Translations under genes and position numbers: made by a program
Shown here: piece by piece, positions 54,076 to 64,000 of the stretch
Layout of the letters: each line of letters opens with the position of its first letter
Numbering within the stretch: position 1 is the stretch's first letter
The notes under the pieces: model-generated
Database searches by the model: none
Told to the model about the DNA's origin: nothing
The model's input: only the letters and a program-made list of their open reading frames with translations
NCBI RefSeq assembly: GCF_009932335.1
Contig: NZ_BLJF01000003.1
Span: 992,001-1,056,000 of the forward strand
Length of the DNA: 64,000 nt
Source: Pseudomonas asiatica
GTDB lineage: Bacteria; Pseudomonadota; Gammaproteobacteria; Pseudomonadales; Pseudomonadaceae
Direction: 5' to 3'

Positions 54076-57012
54076 TTATTCGGCATCCAGATGCATCGGC
54101 GTCACCACCCGACCATCGCTCTCGGCCTGGCCCAGACTGGTATCGATGAAGTACACCCGGTCATCTTCCAGCTGGCCTTTGTCCACCAGGTAATCCTTGA
54201 TGCTGCTGGCCCGCTCCTGGCCAAGTGTGCGCAGCAGCGCAGTACTTTCGGCCCAGGACTTGATCACCGCCTCGCGCAGCTTGGCGGTGCGCTCGTCGCG
54301 GCCCAGTTGCTCCCATTCCGCAGGCGGCTGTTGCTTCAGGCGGTTACGGTAGATGCCTTCGAGCATCGCCGGTTTTTCGCTGTCGTCGACCACCAGCATC
54401 GAGGCATTGGCCGGCACCTTGTCACCGCGGCGCTGCAGGATCTTGTACCAGGTGGCCTGGTACTCACGCTCCAGGCGCTGCTGGGCGATCAGCGGGCCGT
54501 CGCTGGCCTGGGCGCTGGTGCCTTCGATTTCCAGGCGCAGCTCCGGGCGTTCCTTCAGGGCCGACGCCAATTTGTCCAGCGATGCCTGGGCGTCGCCACT
54601 AAGCTCGCTGGAGCCCGGGGCGAAGGACACATTGCCCAGATCTTCCGAGCCACCGCCGGCAACCAGCCCGCCAATGAACTTGAACGGCGCCTGCGCCGCA
54701 CGCAACACCAGGTTGCGCAGGGTTTGCCAGACGATCGGCATCACGCTGAACTGCGGGTTGTTGAGGTCTCCGGATACCGGCAGCTCGATCGAGATCTTGC
54801 CTTCTGTATCCTTCAGCAGTGCCACCGCCAGGCGGATAGGGAGGTCCACTGCGTCCGGGCTGTCGACCTTCTCGCCCAACTGCAACTGCTCAACCACCAC
54901 CTTGTTCTCGGCCTTCAGCTGGCCATTGGTGATCAGGTAATGCAGGTCGAGGTTGAGCCGGCCTTTGCGGATACGGAAGCCGGCGAACTTGCCGGAGTAG
55001 GGGGTGAGTGTGGTCAGCTCGACCCGCTTGAAGCTGGTGGCGATGTCCAGGCTGGCCAGCGGGTTGAACGGGTTGAGGGCGCCTTTGATGGTGACCGGCG
55101 CGTAGCGGTCGACCTTGCCCTTGACGTCGACCTTGGCCGGCACAGGCTTGCGGTTGTCGATGGTGCCGATTCGACCGTTCAGCTGCTGGATGGCCGTGGC
55201 GAAGTTGGGGGTGAGGGACAGGTCGGCGAAGTTGGCCGAGCCGTCGTTGAGGTCGATCTGGCCGATGTGGATGCCCAGCGGCTTGTCGTTGCCGGCGGAG
55301 GCCGGCTTGGCCTGGCTGGTCGCCGGGGCGCCGGCCGGCTGCGGGATCAGCAGGTCGTTGATGTTGGTCGTGCGGTCTTCGTTGATGATGAAACGCGCAT
55401 AGGGTTGCAGCAGGGTCACTTTGTCGATCGACAGCGCATCGCCGTGCACGTAGGACAGGCCGTCGACGTTCACCTGTTGCCATTTGACGAAGTCACGGCT
55501 CTTGATGGTGTCGAGGGTGTGCAGCTGGCTGACCTGTGCCTTGCCGGCAACACTGAAGGCCAGTGGTGAGGTGTTCTTCAGGTCGACCTTGAGGTCGCTG
55601 GCGAGCATGCCGCTGCGCAGCTCCAGCAGGATGAACGGGCTGATATAGGCCTGGGCCACTCGCAGGTCGATATCGCGGGTGCTCACGTCCAGCTTGGCCC
55701 AGATGGGCGCCAGGTTGACCTGGCCGGCCGCCTGAAGCTTGCCTTGCTTGCCCACGCCGGTATCGAGCTTGAGGTTGAAGGGCGACTTGTTGAGACTGTC
55801 GAAACCTTGCAGGTCGGCGTTGAGCGGGCCGACGTCGAGGGCCACCGGCTCCTTCTGAGTACGGTCCGCCAGGTGCACCAGGTAGTTACGCAGTTGCACG
55901 TCCTTGAGCAGCACCTGCCAGGGTTTGCTCGGCTCCTTGGCGGCTTGCTGTTCGGGCGTGGGCTCGGCGGCGGCCGGTTCGGCCTTTTCCTTCGGCGTAG
56001 CCTTGGCCGGCTGGCTGGCGAACAGTTTCTGCCAGTCGAGCTGGCCGTCCTTTTCCAGCGCGGCCCAGGTTTCCAGTTTTTCGCTGCGGATCTTGCCCAC
56101 GGTGACCAGCTGCTTGACCAGGTCGACCGAGGTTTCGCTTACTTCCAGGCTGGCCAGGCGTGCCAGCGGGCGGCCATCCGGGGCCTTGATGGCAAAGGGG
56201 GCGATGCGCACCGACGCGTTGTCCAGCAACAGTTCGGTCTGCTTGGCGAGGTTGAGCTTGTAGTGGGTGTCGAGGCTGACCACGCCGTCTTCCAGCACCA
56301 GTGGCACGGCATCGCGCACATAGGGCCAGAATGCCTTCATCTTGCCTTCGGTGATCTTCAGTGTGCCTTCAGAGGCGATTGGCGCCAGGCTAAGGGTGCC
56401 TTTCCAGTCGATGCGCCCGCCGTTGGGGCCGATGGCCACCAGGGTCATGTCGGCATTGTCGTTGGGCAGGGTGCTGAGGTTTTTCAGCTCCAGGTTCATG
56501 TTGTCGTAGAGGAACTCGATCGGCTCGCTCGGGCGCAGGTCCTCGAAGTGCAGGTAGCCATCGCTGAGCTTGATGCTGCCGATGCGTAGCGGGAACGGGT
56601 CGCTGGGTGGCTCGTCAGGCTTGGCTTCGCTGGCTGGCAGTTTGAACAGGCGGGTCAGGTTGAGAGTACCGTCCTTGGCGAACAGCACTTCGTTGCGCGG
56701 TTTGACCAGTTCCACTGCATCCATGTGCAGGGCACCGCTCCACAGGCTGTCGAGCGAAAGGTTGGCGTACAGCCGGTCGAAGCCGACCTGCTCCTTGCCA
56801 GGCTCGCCGATCTGCAGGCCCCACAGTGTCAGTTCGAGGCTGAAGGGGTTGAGTTCGATCCGTTCGAGGTGGGCAGGCACGGTTGCGTATTGGGCCAACT
56901 GTTGGTTGGCGATGCGCAGCGCGACACCGGGGAGAACGAAAAAGCCAAGAAGGCTGTAGAGGGCTACCAGGGCCAGCAGTGCGCCAGCGGCGCGAGTCAA
57001 TCCTTTGTACAT
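54076..57012 (-). CDS. DUF748 (AsmA-like) envelope protein with OmpA-like C-terminal part
   Basis: 978-aa envelope protein. One N-terminal TM segment (about 8-30) puts the rest in the periplasm. Repeated beta-rich DUF748/AsmA segments follow (LNPFSLELTLWGLQIGEP; LDLHYLITNGQLKAENKVVV), which in relatives form lipid-transfer bridges. Two Pro/Glu/Ala linkers (about 125-140 and about 345-370) separate blocks. Near the C-terminus FAPGSSELSGDAQASLDKLA resembles an OmpA-type peptidoglycan-binding segment. Function untested here; a role in lipid transport or envelope structure is an inference. Confidence 0.82.
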   Translation of the reverse strand: MYKGLTRAAGALLALVALYSLLGFFVLPGVALRIANQQLAQYATVPAHLERIELNPFSLELTLWGLQIGEPGKEQVGFDRLYANLSLDSLWSGALHMDAVELVKPRNEVLFAKDGTLNLTRLFKLPASEAKPDEPPSDPFPLRIGSIKLSDGYLHFEDLRPSEPIEFLYDNMNLELKNLSTLPNDNADMTLVAIGPNGGRIDWKGTLSLAPIASEGTLKITEGKMKAFWPYVRDAVPLVLEDGVVSLDTHYKLNLAKQTELLLDNASVRIAPFAIKAPDGRPLARLASLEVSETSVDLVKQLVTVGKIRSEKLETWAALEKDGQLDWQKLFASQPAKATPKEKAEPAAAEPTPEQQAAKEPSKPWQVLLKDVQLRNYLVHLADRTQKEPVALDVGPLNADLQGFDSLNKSPFNLKLDTGVGKQGKLQAAGQVNLAPIWAKLDVSTRDIDLRVAQAYISPFILLELRSGMLASDLKVDLKNTSPLAFSVAGKAQVSQLHTLDTIKSRDFVKWQQVNVDGLSYVHGDALSIDKVTLLQPYARFIINEDRTTNINDLLIPQPAGAPATSQAKPASAGNDKPLGIHIGQIDLNDGSANFADLSLTPNFATAIQQLNGRIGTIDNRKPVPAKVDVKGKVDRYAPVTIKGALNPFNPLASLDIATSFKRVELTTLTPYSGKFAGFRIRKGRLNLDLHYLITNGQLKAENKVVVEQLQLGEKVDSPDAVDLPIRLAVALLKDTEGKISIELPVSGDLNNPQFSVMPIVWQTLRNLVLRAAQAPFKFIGGLVAGGGSEDLGNVSFAPGSSELSGDAQASLDKLASALKERPELRLEIEGTSAQASDGPLIAQQRLEREYQATWYKILQRRGDKVPANASMLVVDDSEKPAMLEGIYRNRLKQQPPAEWEQLGRDERTAKLREAVIKSWAESTALLRTLGQERASSIKDYLVDKGQLEDDRVYFIDTSLGQAESDGRVVTPMHLDAE

Positions 57013-57090
57013 GTGTCGCTTCGTCTGTCTAAGCAGGAGAGCTTGGAGTATGGCACGTTAAATCAGTTCCGCTGAGGCGACCAGTTGACC

Positions 57091-57960
57091 TCATTCGATG
57101 CCCATGCGCCGTTTGGCCCGGTGCGCTGAGCCGTCGCGCATCGCCCAGCGCAGTACTGGCGCGGTGCGTTGCAGGCCCAGGCGGATCATGCGCCGCTGCA
57201 ACGGACCGTGCTGTAGCCCGAGCATGGTCTGGGCCCAGCCCGGCAGCAGGTCGATGCCGGCGTGCAGCATCAGCTTGCCCACCGGCTGTGCCAGGCGGCT
57301 GGGGGCGGGGGCATCGAGCAGGATGCCGACCACCTCATGGCTGCGTGCGTCGCAGTGCAACTGGGGGCGCATGCGCTGCAGATAGTCCTCGACCTGCTGG
57401 CACGAGCGCGGCACGTCGCGGGCGCCAAGGCGCTCGGCAATCAATGCGATCTCTGCGTAGTAGGCATCCTGCTCGGCGCGCGCTAGTTGCGGGTTGCGGT
57501 AACGCAGGTGGGCGGCGAGAAAGCTGCTGACTTCCGCCACGTGCACCCAGGTCAGCAGGTCCGGGTCGCTGGCCGCATACGGGCGGCCATCCGGCGCGGT
57601 GCCGGTTACCTGCAGGTGGATGGTGCGCACCTTGTCGATCAGCCACTCGGCATCGCGGGTGGCGCCGAAGGTGGTGCCGGAGATGAATTGGCTGGTACGG
57701 CGCAGGCGGCCGAGCAGGTCTTCACGGAAGTTGGAATGGTCCCACACCCCGGCCAGGGCCAGCGGGTGCAGCAACTGCAGCATGAGGGCACTGATGCCAC
57801 CGACCAGCATGCTCGGGAAGTCGCCATGTACCCGCCAGCTGATGCTGTGCGGGCCGAACAGCCCGGGGTCGCCCTTGGGCGATTCCAGGTCGAGCTGGCC
57901 GAGGGCCAGCCCGGTAAGGCTCATGACCTGGGTTTCGATGCGGCGGCGAAGGGCTTCCAT
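57091..57960 (-). CDS. MpaB/DUF2236-family putative oxygenase
   Basis: 289 aa. The DUF2236 core is visible in TTFGATRDAEWLIDKVRTIH, ASDPDLLTWVHVAEVSSFLA and the C-terminal LGLQRTAPVLRWAMRDG. Relatives include rubber oxygenase and the fungal MpaB oxygenase, with a haem- or metal-dependent active site; substrate here unknown. It lies 42 nt after acs and 78 nt before the DUF748 gene, all on the minus strand, so the three may share transcripts. Confidence 0.82.
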   Translation of the reverse strand: MEALRRRIETQVMSLTGLALGQLDLESPKGDPGLFGPHSISWRVHGDFPSMLVGGISALMLQLLHPLALAGVWDHSNFREDLLGRLRRTSQFISGTTFGATRDAEWLIDKVRTIHLQVTGTAPDGRPYAASDPDLLTWVHVAEVSSFLAAHLRYRNPQLARAEQDAYYAEIALIAERLGARDVPRSCQQVEDYLQRMRPQLHCDARSHEVVGILLDAPAPSRLAQPVGKLMLHAGIDLLPGWAQTMLGLQHGPLQRRMIRLGLQRTAPVLRWAMRDGSAHRAKRRMGIE

Positions 57961-58002
57961 GGCGACCTGTGGTTCAGGGCGGCCATGGGCAACGGCCGCC
58001 GG

Positions 58003-59937
<1,935 letters not shown>

Positions 59938-60036
59938 GGCGGGTGGTCCTGCTCTTGTAAGGGGCGATGGACTGCAACGGCTATTCGATAGGACAGTGTA
60001 GCCAGAGGTGATGTTCCTTGAGGGTAGACTCGGTCC

Positions 60037-60152
60037 CTGTAGGAGCGGCCTTGTGTCGCGATGGGCCGCAGAGCGGCCCCGGGATTTCAGCGCTGGCGCA
60101 TCAATTGTTGGGGCCGCTCTGCGGCCCATCGCGACACAAGGCCGCTCCTACA
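60037..60152. repeat. REP doublet (GGAGCGGCCTTGTGTCGCGA class)
   Basis: Inverted pair beginning CTGTAGGAGCGGCCTTGTGT and ending in its complement at CGCTCCTACAC, between acs and pgi. Confidence 0.88.
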
Positions 60153-60179
60153 CGGAGCGACCGTGTGACGGCTTTGGGA

Positions 60180-61844
60180 TCAACCGCGGTGACGGCCGCG
60201 GAAGTAGTTGATCAGGCCTTGGGTGGAACCATCTTCGGCGCTTTCTTCCAGGCTGCCGACCAGGCGTTGGTAAACGCCCTTGCCCAGCTCCTTGCCTAGC
60301 TCCACGCCCCACTGGTCGAAGGCGTTGATGCCCCAGATCACGCTCTGCACGAACACCTTGTGCTCGTACATCGCCACCAGCGCGCCCAGGCGGCGCGGGC
60401 TGATGCGTTCCACCACCAGGGTGTTGCTCGGACGATTGCCTGGGATCACCTTGTGCGGGGCCAGCTTTTCGATGTCCGCTTCGTTCAGGCCTTTGCCACG
60501 CAGCTCTGCCTCGGCTTCCTCGCGGGTTTTGCCCAACATCAGCGCCTGGCTCTGCGACAGGCAGTTGGCGTACAGCCACTGATGATGGTCGGCCACCGGG
60601 TTGAAGCTCACCACCGGCACGATGAAGTCGGCCGGAATCAGCTGGGTGCCCTGGTGCAGCAGCTGGTGGTAGGCATGCTGGCCGTTGCAACCGACGCCAC
60701 CCCAGATAACCGGACCGGTGTCGGTCTTCACCGGGGTGCCGTCCTGCAGCACGCTCTTGCCGTTGGACTCCATGTCCAGCTGTTGCAGGTGCTTGGTAAT
60801 GTTGCGCAGGTAGTGGTCGTACGGCAGGATCGCGTGACTCTGGGCGCCCCAGAAGTTGCCGTACCACACGCCCAGCAGGGCCAGCAGCACCGGCATGTTC
60901 TTGTCGAACGGCGCGGTCTGGAAGTGCTGGTCCATGGTGTAGGCACCGGACAGCAGTTCCTTGAAGTTGGCGGTACCGATGGCCAGGGCGATCGGCAGGC
61001 CGATGGCCGACCACAGCGAGTAGCGCCCGCCCACCCAGTCCCACATCGGGAAGATGTTTTCTTCGCGGATGCCGAAGGCCACGGCGGCGGCCTTGTTGCT
61101 GGAAACGGCGATGAAGTGGCGATACAGCTCGGCTTCCGAACCGCCCTGGGCCAGGTACCAGGTACGGGCGGCTATGGCGTTCTTCAGGGTCTCGAGCGTG
61201 TTGAACGACTTCGACGAGACGATGAACAGGGTGGTTTCGGCGCGCAGGTTGGCCGACAGCTCGTGGAACTCACTGCCGTCGATGTTCGCCAGGTAGTGGC
61301 AGCGCACGCCGCGCTGGGCGTAGGGCAGCAGCGCCTCGGACACCAGTTCGGGGCCGAGGAACGAGCCGCCGATGCCGATGTTGACCACGTCAGTGATCGG
61401 CTTTTCGCTGTAGCCACGCCACAGGCCGTCGTGAATGCGGCCGACCAGTTCGGTGATCTGGTTGAGCACCTTGTGCACTTCCGGCATGACGTTCACGCCG
61501 TTGACGCTGAGCTTGTCGCCTACCGGACGGCGCAGGGCGGTGTGCAGCACCGGGCGACCTTCGGAGGCGTTGATGATTTCGCCGCTGAACATCGACTTGA
61601 TGGCGTCCTGCAGGCCCACTTCGTTGGCCAGGTTCACCAGCAGGTCGCGGCTTTGTTCGGTGATCAGGTTTTTCGAATAGTCGAGGAACAGGCCGCAGGA
61701 GCTCAGGGAGAACTGGTCGAAGCGCTTGGTATCGGCGGCGAAAGCTTCGCGCATGCTGAAACCTTGCATGGCGTCGCGGTGTTGCTGAAGCGCCTGCCAG
61801 GCGGGCAGGGCCGTGACATCGTGGGGTGTGCGGTAATACGCCAT
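60180..61844 (-). CDS. pgi: Glucose-6-phosphate isomerase
   Basis: Interconverts glucose-6-P and fructose-6-P, 554 aa. Family signature [19 protein letters not shown] region, [15 protein letters not shown] and the C-terminal [16 protein letters not shown]. In pseudomonads it serves gluconeogenesis and the Entner-Doudoroff cycle. Start [10 protein letters not shown]; an upstream in-frame ATG at 61889 is not in the family. Confidence 0.97.
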   Translation of the reverse strand: MAYYRTPHDVTALPAWQALQQHRDAMQGFSMREAFAADTKRFDQFSLSSCGLFLDYSKNLITEQSRDLLVNLANEVGLQDAIKSMFSGEIINASEGRPVLHTALRRPVGDKLSVNGVNVMPEVHKVLNQITELVGRIHDGLWRGYSEKPITDVVNIGIGGSFLGPELVSEALLPYAQRGVRCHYLANIDGSEFHELSANLRAETTLFIVSSKSFNTLETLKNAIAARTWYLAQGGSEAELYRHFIAVSSNKAAAVAFGIREENIFPMWDWVGGRYSLWSAIGLPIALAIGTANFKELLSGAYTMDQHFQTAPFDKNMPVLLALLGVWYGNFWGAQSHAILPYDHYLRNITKHLQQLDMESNGKSVLQDGTPVKTDTGPVIWGGVGCNGQHAYHQLLHQGTQLIPADFIVPVVSFNPVADHHQWLYANCLSQSQALMLGKTREEAEAELRGKGLNEADIEKLAPHKVIPGNRPSNTLVVERISPRRLGALVAMYEHKVFVQSVIWGINAFDQWGVELGKELGKGVYQRLVGSLEESAEDGSTQGLINYFRGRHRG

Positions 61845-61962
61845 TGCGCGGGGTTCCCTTGGTGCGTGGTGAGACCTTGGACACGGCACTCATTGCCGGG
61901 TTCAGGCTGGCACCATTATAGGCAAAGGCCACTTGCAGGGAATGGGTAAGGCGGGGGAATTT

Positions 61963-62065
61963 GGGGGCGCTTTGCGCCCCACTCGCAGCACAAGGCTGCT
62001 CCTACAGAAGAAGGTGGTTTCTGTAGGAGCAGCCTTGTGCTGCGAATGGGCTGCAAGGCAGCCCC
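61963..62065. repeat. REP doublet (GGAGCAGCCTTGTGCTGCGAA class)
   Basis: Inverted arms CGCAGCACAAGGCTGCTCCT and its complement around an AGAAGAAGGTGG spacer; between panC and pgi. Same class as 894-987. Confidence 0.87.
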
Positions 62066-62071
62066 AGGCCG

Positions 62072-62935
62072 TTACGCGGTCTTCTCTTCCAGATGAAGGT
62101 ACAGGTTGTCGATCAACCGTGTGTTACCCAGGTAAGCCGCCGCAATCACCACCAGATCACGATCATCGATCATCGCGGGTCGCAGGCTTACCGCATGACG
62201 CACCTCAAGGTAATCCGGGCGGAAACCCGCGGCGGTCAACTGCGCCTTGCCTTCGGCAACCAGTGCGGCAAAGTCCCGCTGGCCATGGCGGATGGCCCCA
62301 GCGATATGCTGCAGCGTGCGGTACAGCGCAGGTGCCGTAGCACGCTGCTCCGGCGTGAGGTAGCCGTTACGCGACGACAGCGCCAGGCCGTCCTCGGCCC
62401 GCACGGTGGGCTCGCCGATGATCTGGATCGGCATGTTCAGGTCGCGCACCATGGCGCGGATAACCGCCAGCTGCTGGAAGTCCTTTTCACCGAACACGGC
62501 AAGGTCGGGCTGGACCATGTTGAACAGCTTGCTGACCACGGTGGCCACGCCTTCGAAATGACCGGGCCGGCTGGCGCCGCACAAGCCTTCGGAAAGGTGG
62601 GGTACGCTGACGCGGGTTTGCACGCTCATGCCGTCGGGGTACATCTCTTCGACGCTGGGCGCGAACAGCAGATTGCAGCCAGCCTGAAGCAGGCGCTCCT
62701 GGTCGGCGGCGAGGGTGCGCGGATACTTGTCGAGGTCTTCGTTGGCGCCGAACTGCAGCGGGTTGACGAAGATGCTGGCGACCACGAAATCGGCGCGCTG
62801 CGCAGCCTTGGTTACCAGGGCGGCATGGCCGCTGTGCAGGTTGCCCATGGTCGGCACGAAGCCGATGCGCTTGCCTTCACCGCGGGCGCGGGCGACAGCG
62901 GCGCGCAGTTCGCGGACGGTCTTGACTGTATTCAT
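62072..62935 (-). CDS. panC: Pantothenate synthetase
   Basis: ATP-dependent joining of pantoate and beta-alanine, 287 aa. HIGH-like motif [16 protein letters not shown]-equivalent [12 protein letters not shown], and the [20 protein letters not shown] core. Its ATG overlaps the panB stop by 4 nt (TCAT on the plus strand), so panBC are translationally coupled. Confidence 0.97.
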   Translation of the reverse strand: MNTVKTVRELRAAVARARGEGKRIGFVPTMGNLHSGHAALVTKAAQRADFVVASIFVNPLQFGANEDLDKYPRTLAADQERLLQAGCNLLFAPSVEEMYPDGMSVQTRVSVPHLSEGLCGASRPGHFEGVATVVSKLFNMVQPDLAVFGEKDFQQLAVIRAMVRDLNMPIQIIGEPTVRAEDGLALSSRNGYLTPEQRATAPALYRTLQHIAGAIRHGQRDFAALVAEGKAQLTAAGFRPDYLEVRHAVSLRPAMIDDRDLVVIAAAYLGNTRLIDNLYLHLEEKTA

Positions 62936-63732
62936 GCACTGAACCCGTGTTCGCTGCCTGGGAAGCTGACTTGCTTGACCGCCTCGACGTATGCGACGAG
63001 GGCGCTGTGGATATCCGGCTGGCCTTGCATGAAGTTCTTCACGAACTTCGGTACGCGGCCGCTCAGCGACAGGCCGAGCATGTCGTGCAGGACCAGTACC
63101 TGGCCATCGGTGCCGCTGCCGGCGCCAATGCCGATCACCGGGATGGATACGGCACTGGTGATTTCCGCCGCCAGTTCGCTGGGCACGCATTCGAGCAGCA
63201 GCATGGCCGCACCGGCCTGTTCCAGGGCGATCGCGTCGGCGCGCATCTGCCGGGCCTGGGCTTCCTGGCGGCCCTGGACCTTGTAGCCGCCCATCACGTT
63301 GACAGTCTGCGGGGTCAGGCCCATGTGCGCGCATACTGGCACACCACGCTCGGCCAGCAGGCGGATGGTCTCGGCAAGCCAGGCAGCGCCTTCGATCTTG
63401 ACCATGTGGGCGCCGGCCTGCATCAGCGTGGCGCTGTTGGCAAAGGCCTGCTCCGGGGTGGCATGCGCCATGAACGGCAGGTCGGCGAGGATCAGCGCGC
63501 CGTCGTTGCCACGTTTGACGCTGGCGGTATGGTAGGCCATGTCCGCGGTGGTTACCGGCAGTGTGCTGTCGTGGCCTTGCAGGACCATGCCCAGCGAGTC
63601 GCCCACCAGCAACACTTCGACACCGGCCTGGCTGGCGGCCTTGGCAAAGGTGGCGTCGTAACAGGTCAGCATGGTGATTTTTTCACCCTTGGCCTTGAGG
63701 CCATTGAGGGTGGTCAGGGTTACTTCAGGCAT
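62932..63732 (-). CDS. panB: 3-methyl-2-oxobutanoate hydroxymethyltransferase
   Basis: Makes ketopantoate from alpha-ketoisovalerate and methylene-tetrahydrofolate, first step of pantothenate synthesis, 266 aa. Signatures [39 protein letters not shown] and the C-terminal [17 protein letters not shown]. Start MPEVTLTTL (63732) fits the family; the longer frame to 63774 does not. Confidence 0.97.
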   Translation of the reverse strand: MPEVTLTTLNGLKAKGEKITMLTCYDATFAKAASQAGVEVLLVGDSLGMVLQGHDSTLPVTTADMAYHTASVKRGNDGALILADLPFMAHATPEQAFANSATLMQAGAHMVKIEGAAWLAETIRLLAERGVPVCAHMGLTPQTVNVMGGYKVQGRQEAQARQMRADAIALEQAGAAMLLLECVPSELAAEITSAVSIPVIGIGAGSGTDGQVLVLHDMLGLSLSGRVPKFVKNFMQGQPDIHSALVAYVEAVKQVSFPGSEHGFSA

Positions 63733-64000
63733 GTAGGAAATTCCTCGTTCAGGCGCTGTAAGAAACGACTGCATTCAACGCGTGTAGTCATTTTCCGGAG
63801 CGGCACATCATCGCGCGTGATGTTCGGGCACAGGTCCGTCCGGGCCTAAATACGGGTATGCGGCACTTTGGTGCCACACGGGACGCCTATAGTCGTGAGC
63901 GAGGTGGGGGAAGTCAATCACCCTGTTACCGCATTGTTACGATCAGGGTGTTACTGGCGTTACCGCGCCAGTGTGCAAGGCTGGAACGCCCGGTTTACAG
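63733..64000. other. panB upstream region: palindromes and GTTAC repeats, no gene seen
   Basis: Contains ACATCA-N7-TGATGT (63805-63823), GGCAC-TTTG-GTGCC (63862-63875), CACCCTG/CAGGGTG (63919-63950), CTGGCG/CGCCAG (63954-63971), and four GTTAC repeats starting at 63925, 63936, 63950 and 63959. The window ends here. Confidence 0.45.
63889..63917 (-). promoter_or_regulatory. Candidate panBC promoter
   Basis: Minus-strand TTGACT (63912-63917), 17-nt spacer, GACTAT (63889-63894), a fair -35 and weak -10. It would give a leader of about 150 nt before panB. Confidence 0.45.

Overview
The window looks like core chromosome from a fluorescent Pseudomonas of the P. putida group. The evidence is high GC with strong third-position bias, the gene order dnaK-dnaJ-dapB-carAB-greA, then rlmE-ftsH-folP-glmM-tpiA-secG-tRNA-Leu-tRNA-fMet-rimP-nusA-infB-rbfA-truB-rpsO-pnp, a lldR/lldPDE lactate locus, and many extragenic palindromes (REP doublets) of the P. 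putida type. No prophage, insertion sequence, CRISPR array, integrase or restriction/defence island was seen.

Region 1 (1-13.8 kb) is mostly metabolic and accessory: a cut histone-deacetylase-like amidohydrolase, a membrane-anchored histidine phosphatase, a GNAT acetyltransferase, tesB with an overlapping HAD phosphatase, a zinc-free MDR dehydrogenase, a glucarate locus (FCD-type GntR regulator divergent from an MFS transporter and gudD, with two matching operator palindromes), a GabP-type permease, and a LysR regulator divergent from a 14-TM DHA2 efflux pump. Region 2 (13.9-21.9 kb) has ssrA (tmRNA), a small exported protein, and the lactate operon lldP-lldD-lldE divergent from lldR with a perfect 17-bp operator.

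Region 3 (21.9-31 kb) holds smpB, ratA, bamE, fur (without any cysteine), recN with a LexA box, and the heat-shock genes grpE, dnaK and dnaJ, followed by dapB. Near-consensus sigma-32 promoters precede grpE and dnaK. Region 4 (31-52.5 kb) is the conserved housekeeping block: pyrimidine/arginine precursor synthesis (carAB), transcription and translation factors, membrane proteolysis, folate and cell-wall precursors, glycolysis, secretion, two tRNAs, and the rimP-nusA-infB-rbfA-truB-rpsO-pnp cluster, which ends in an intrinsic terminator. A large double stem-loop precedes pnp.

Region 5 (52.5-64 kb) has a BON-domain exported protein flanked by two similar palindromes, a divergent pair of small enzymes (ABM monooxygenase and VOC protein), a 978-aa DUF748/AsmA-like envelope protein, an MpaB/DUF2236 putative oxygenase, acs, pgi and panBC. 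The window ends in the upstream region of panB.

I found no convincing new multi-gene system. The most interesting leads are RNA- or DNA-level signals (pnp leader, carA leader, panB leader, palindromes around the BON gene, REP doublet classes) and a few poorly characterised proteins (DUF748, DUF2236, the 98-aa exported protein). Many long open frames antisense to real genes are codon-bias shadows and were left out.
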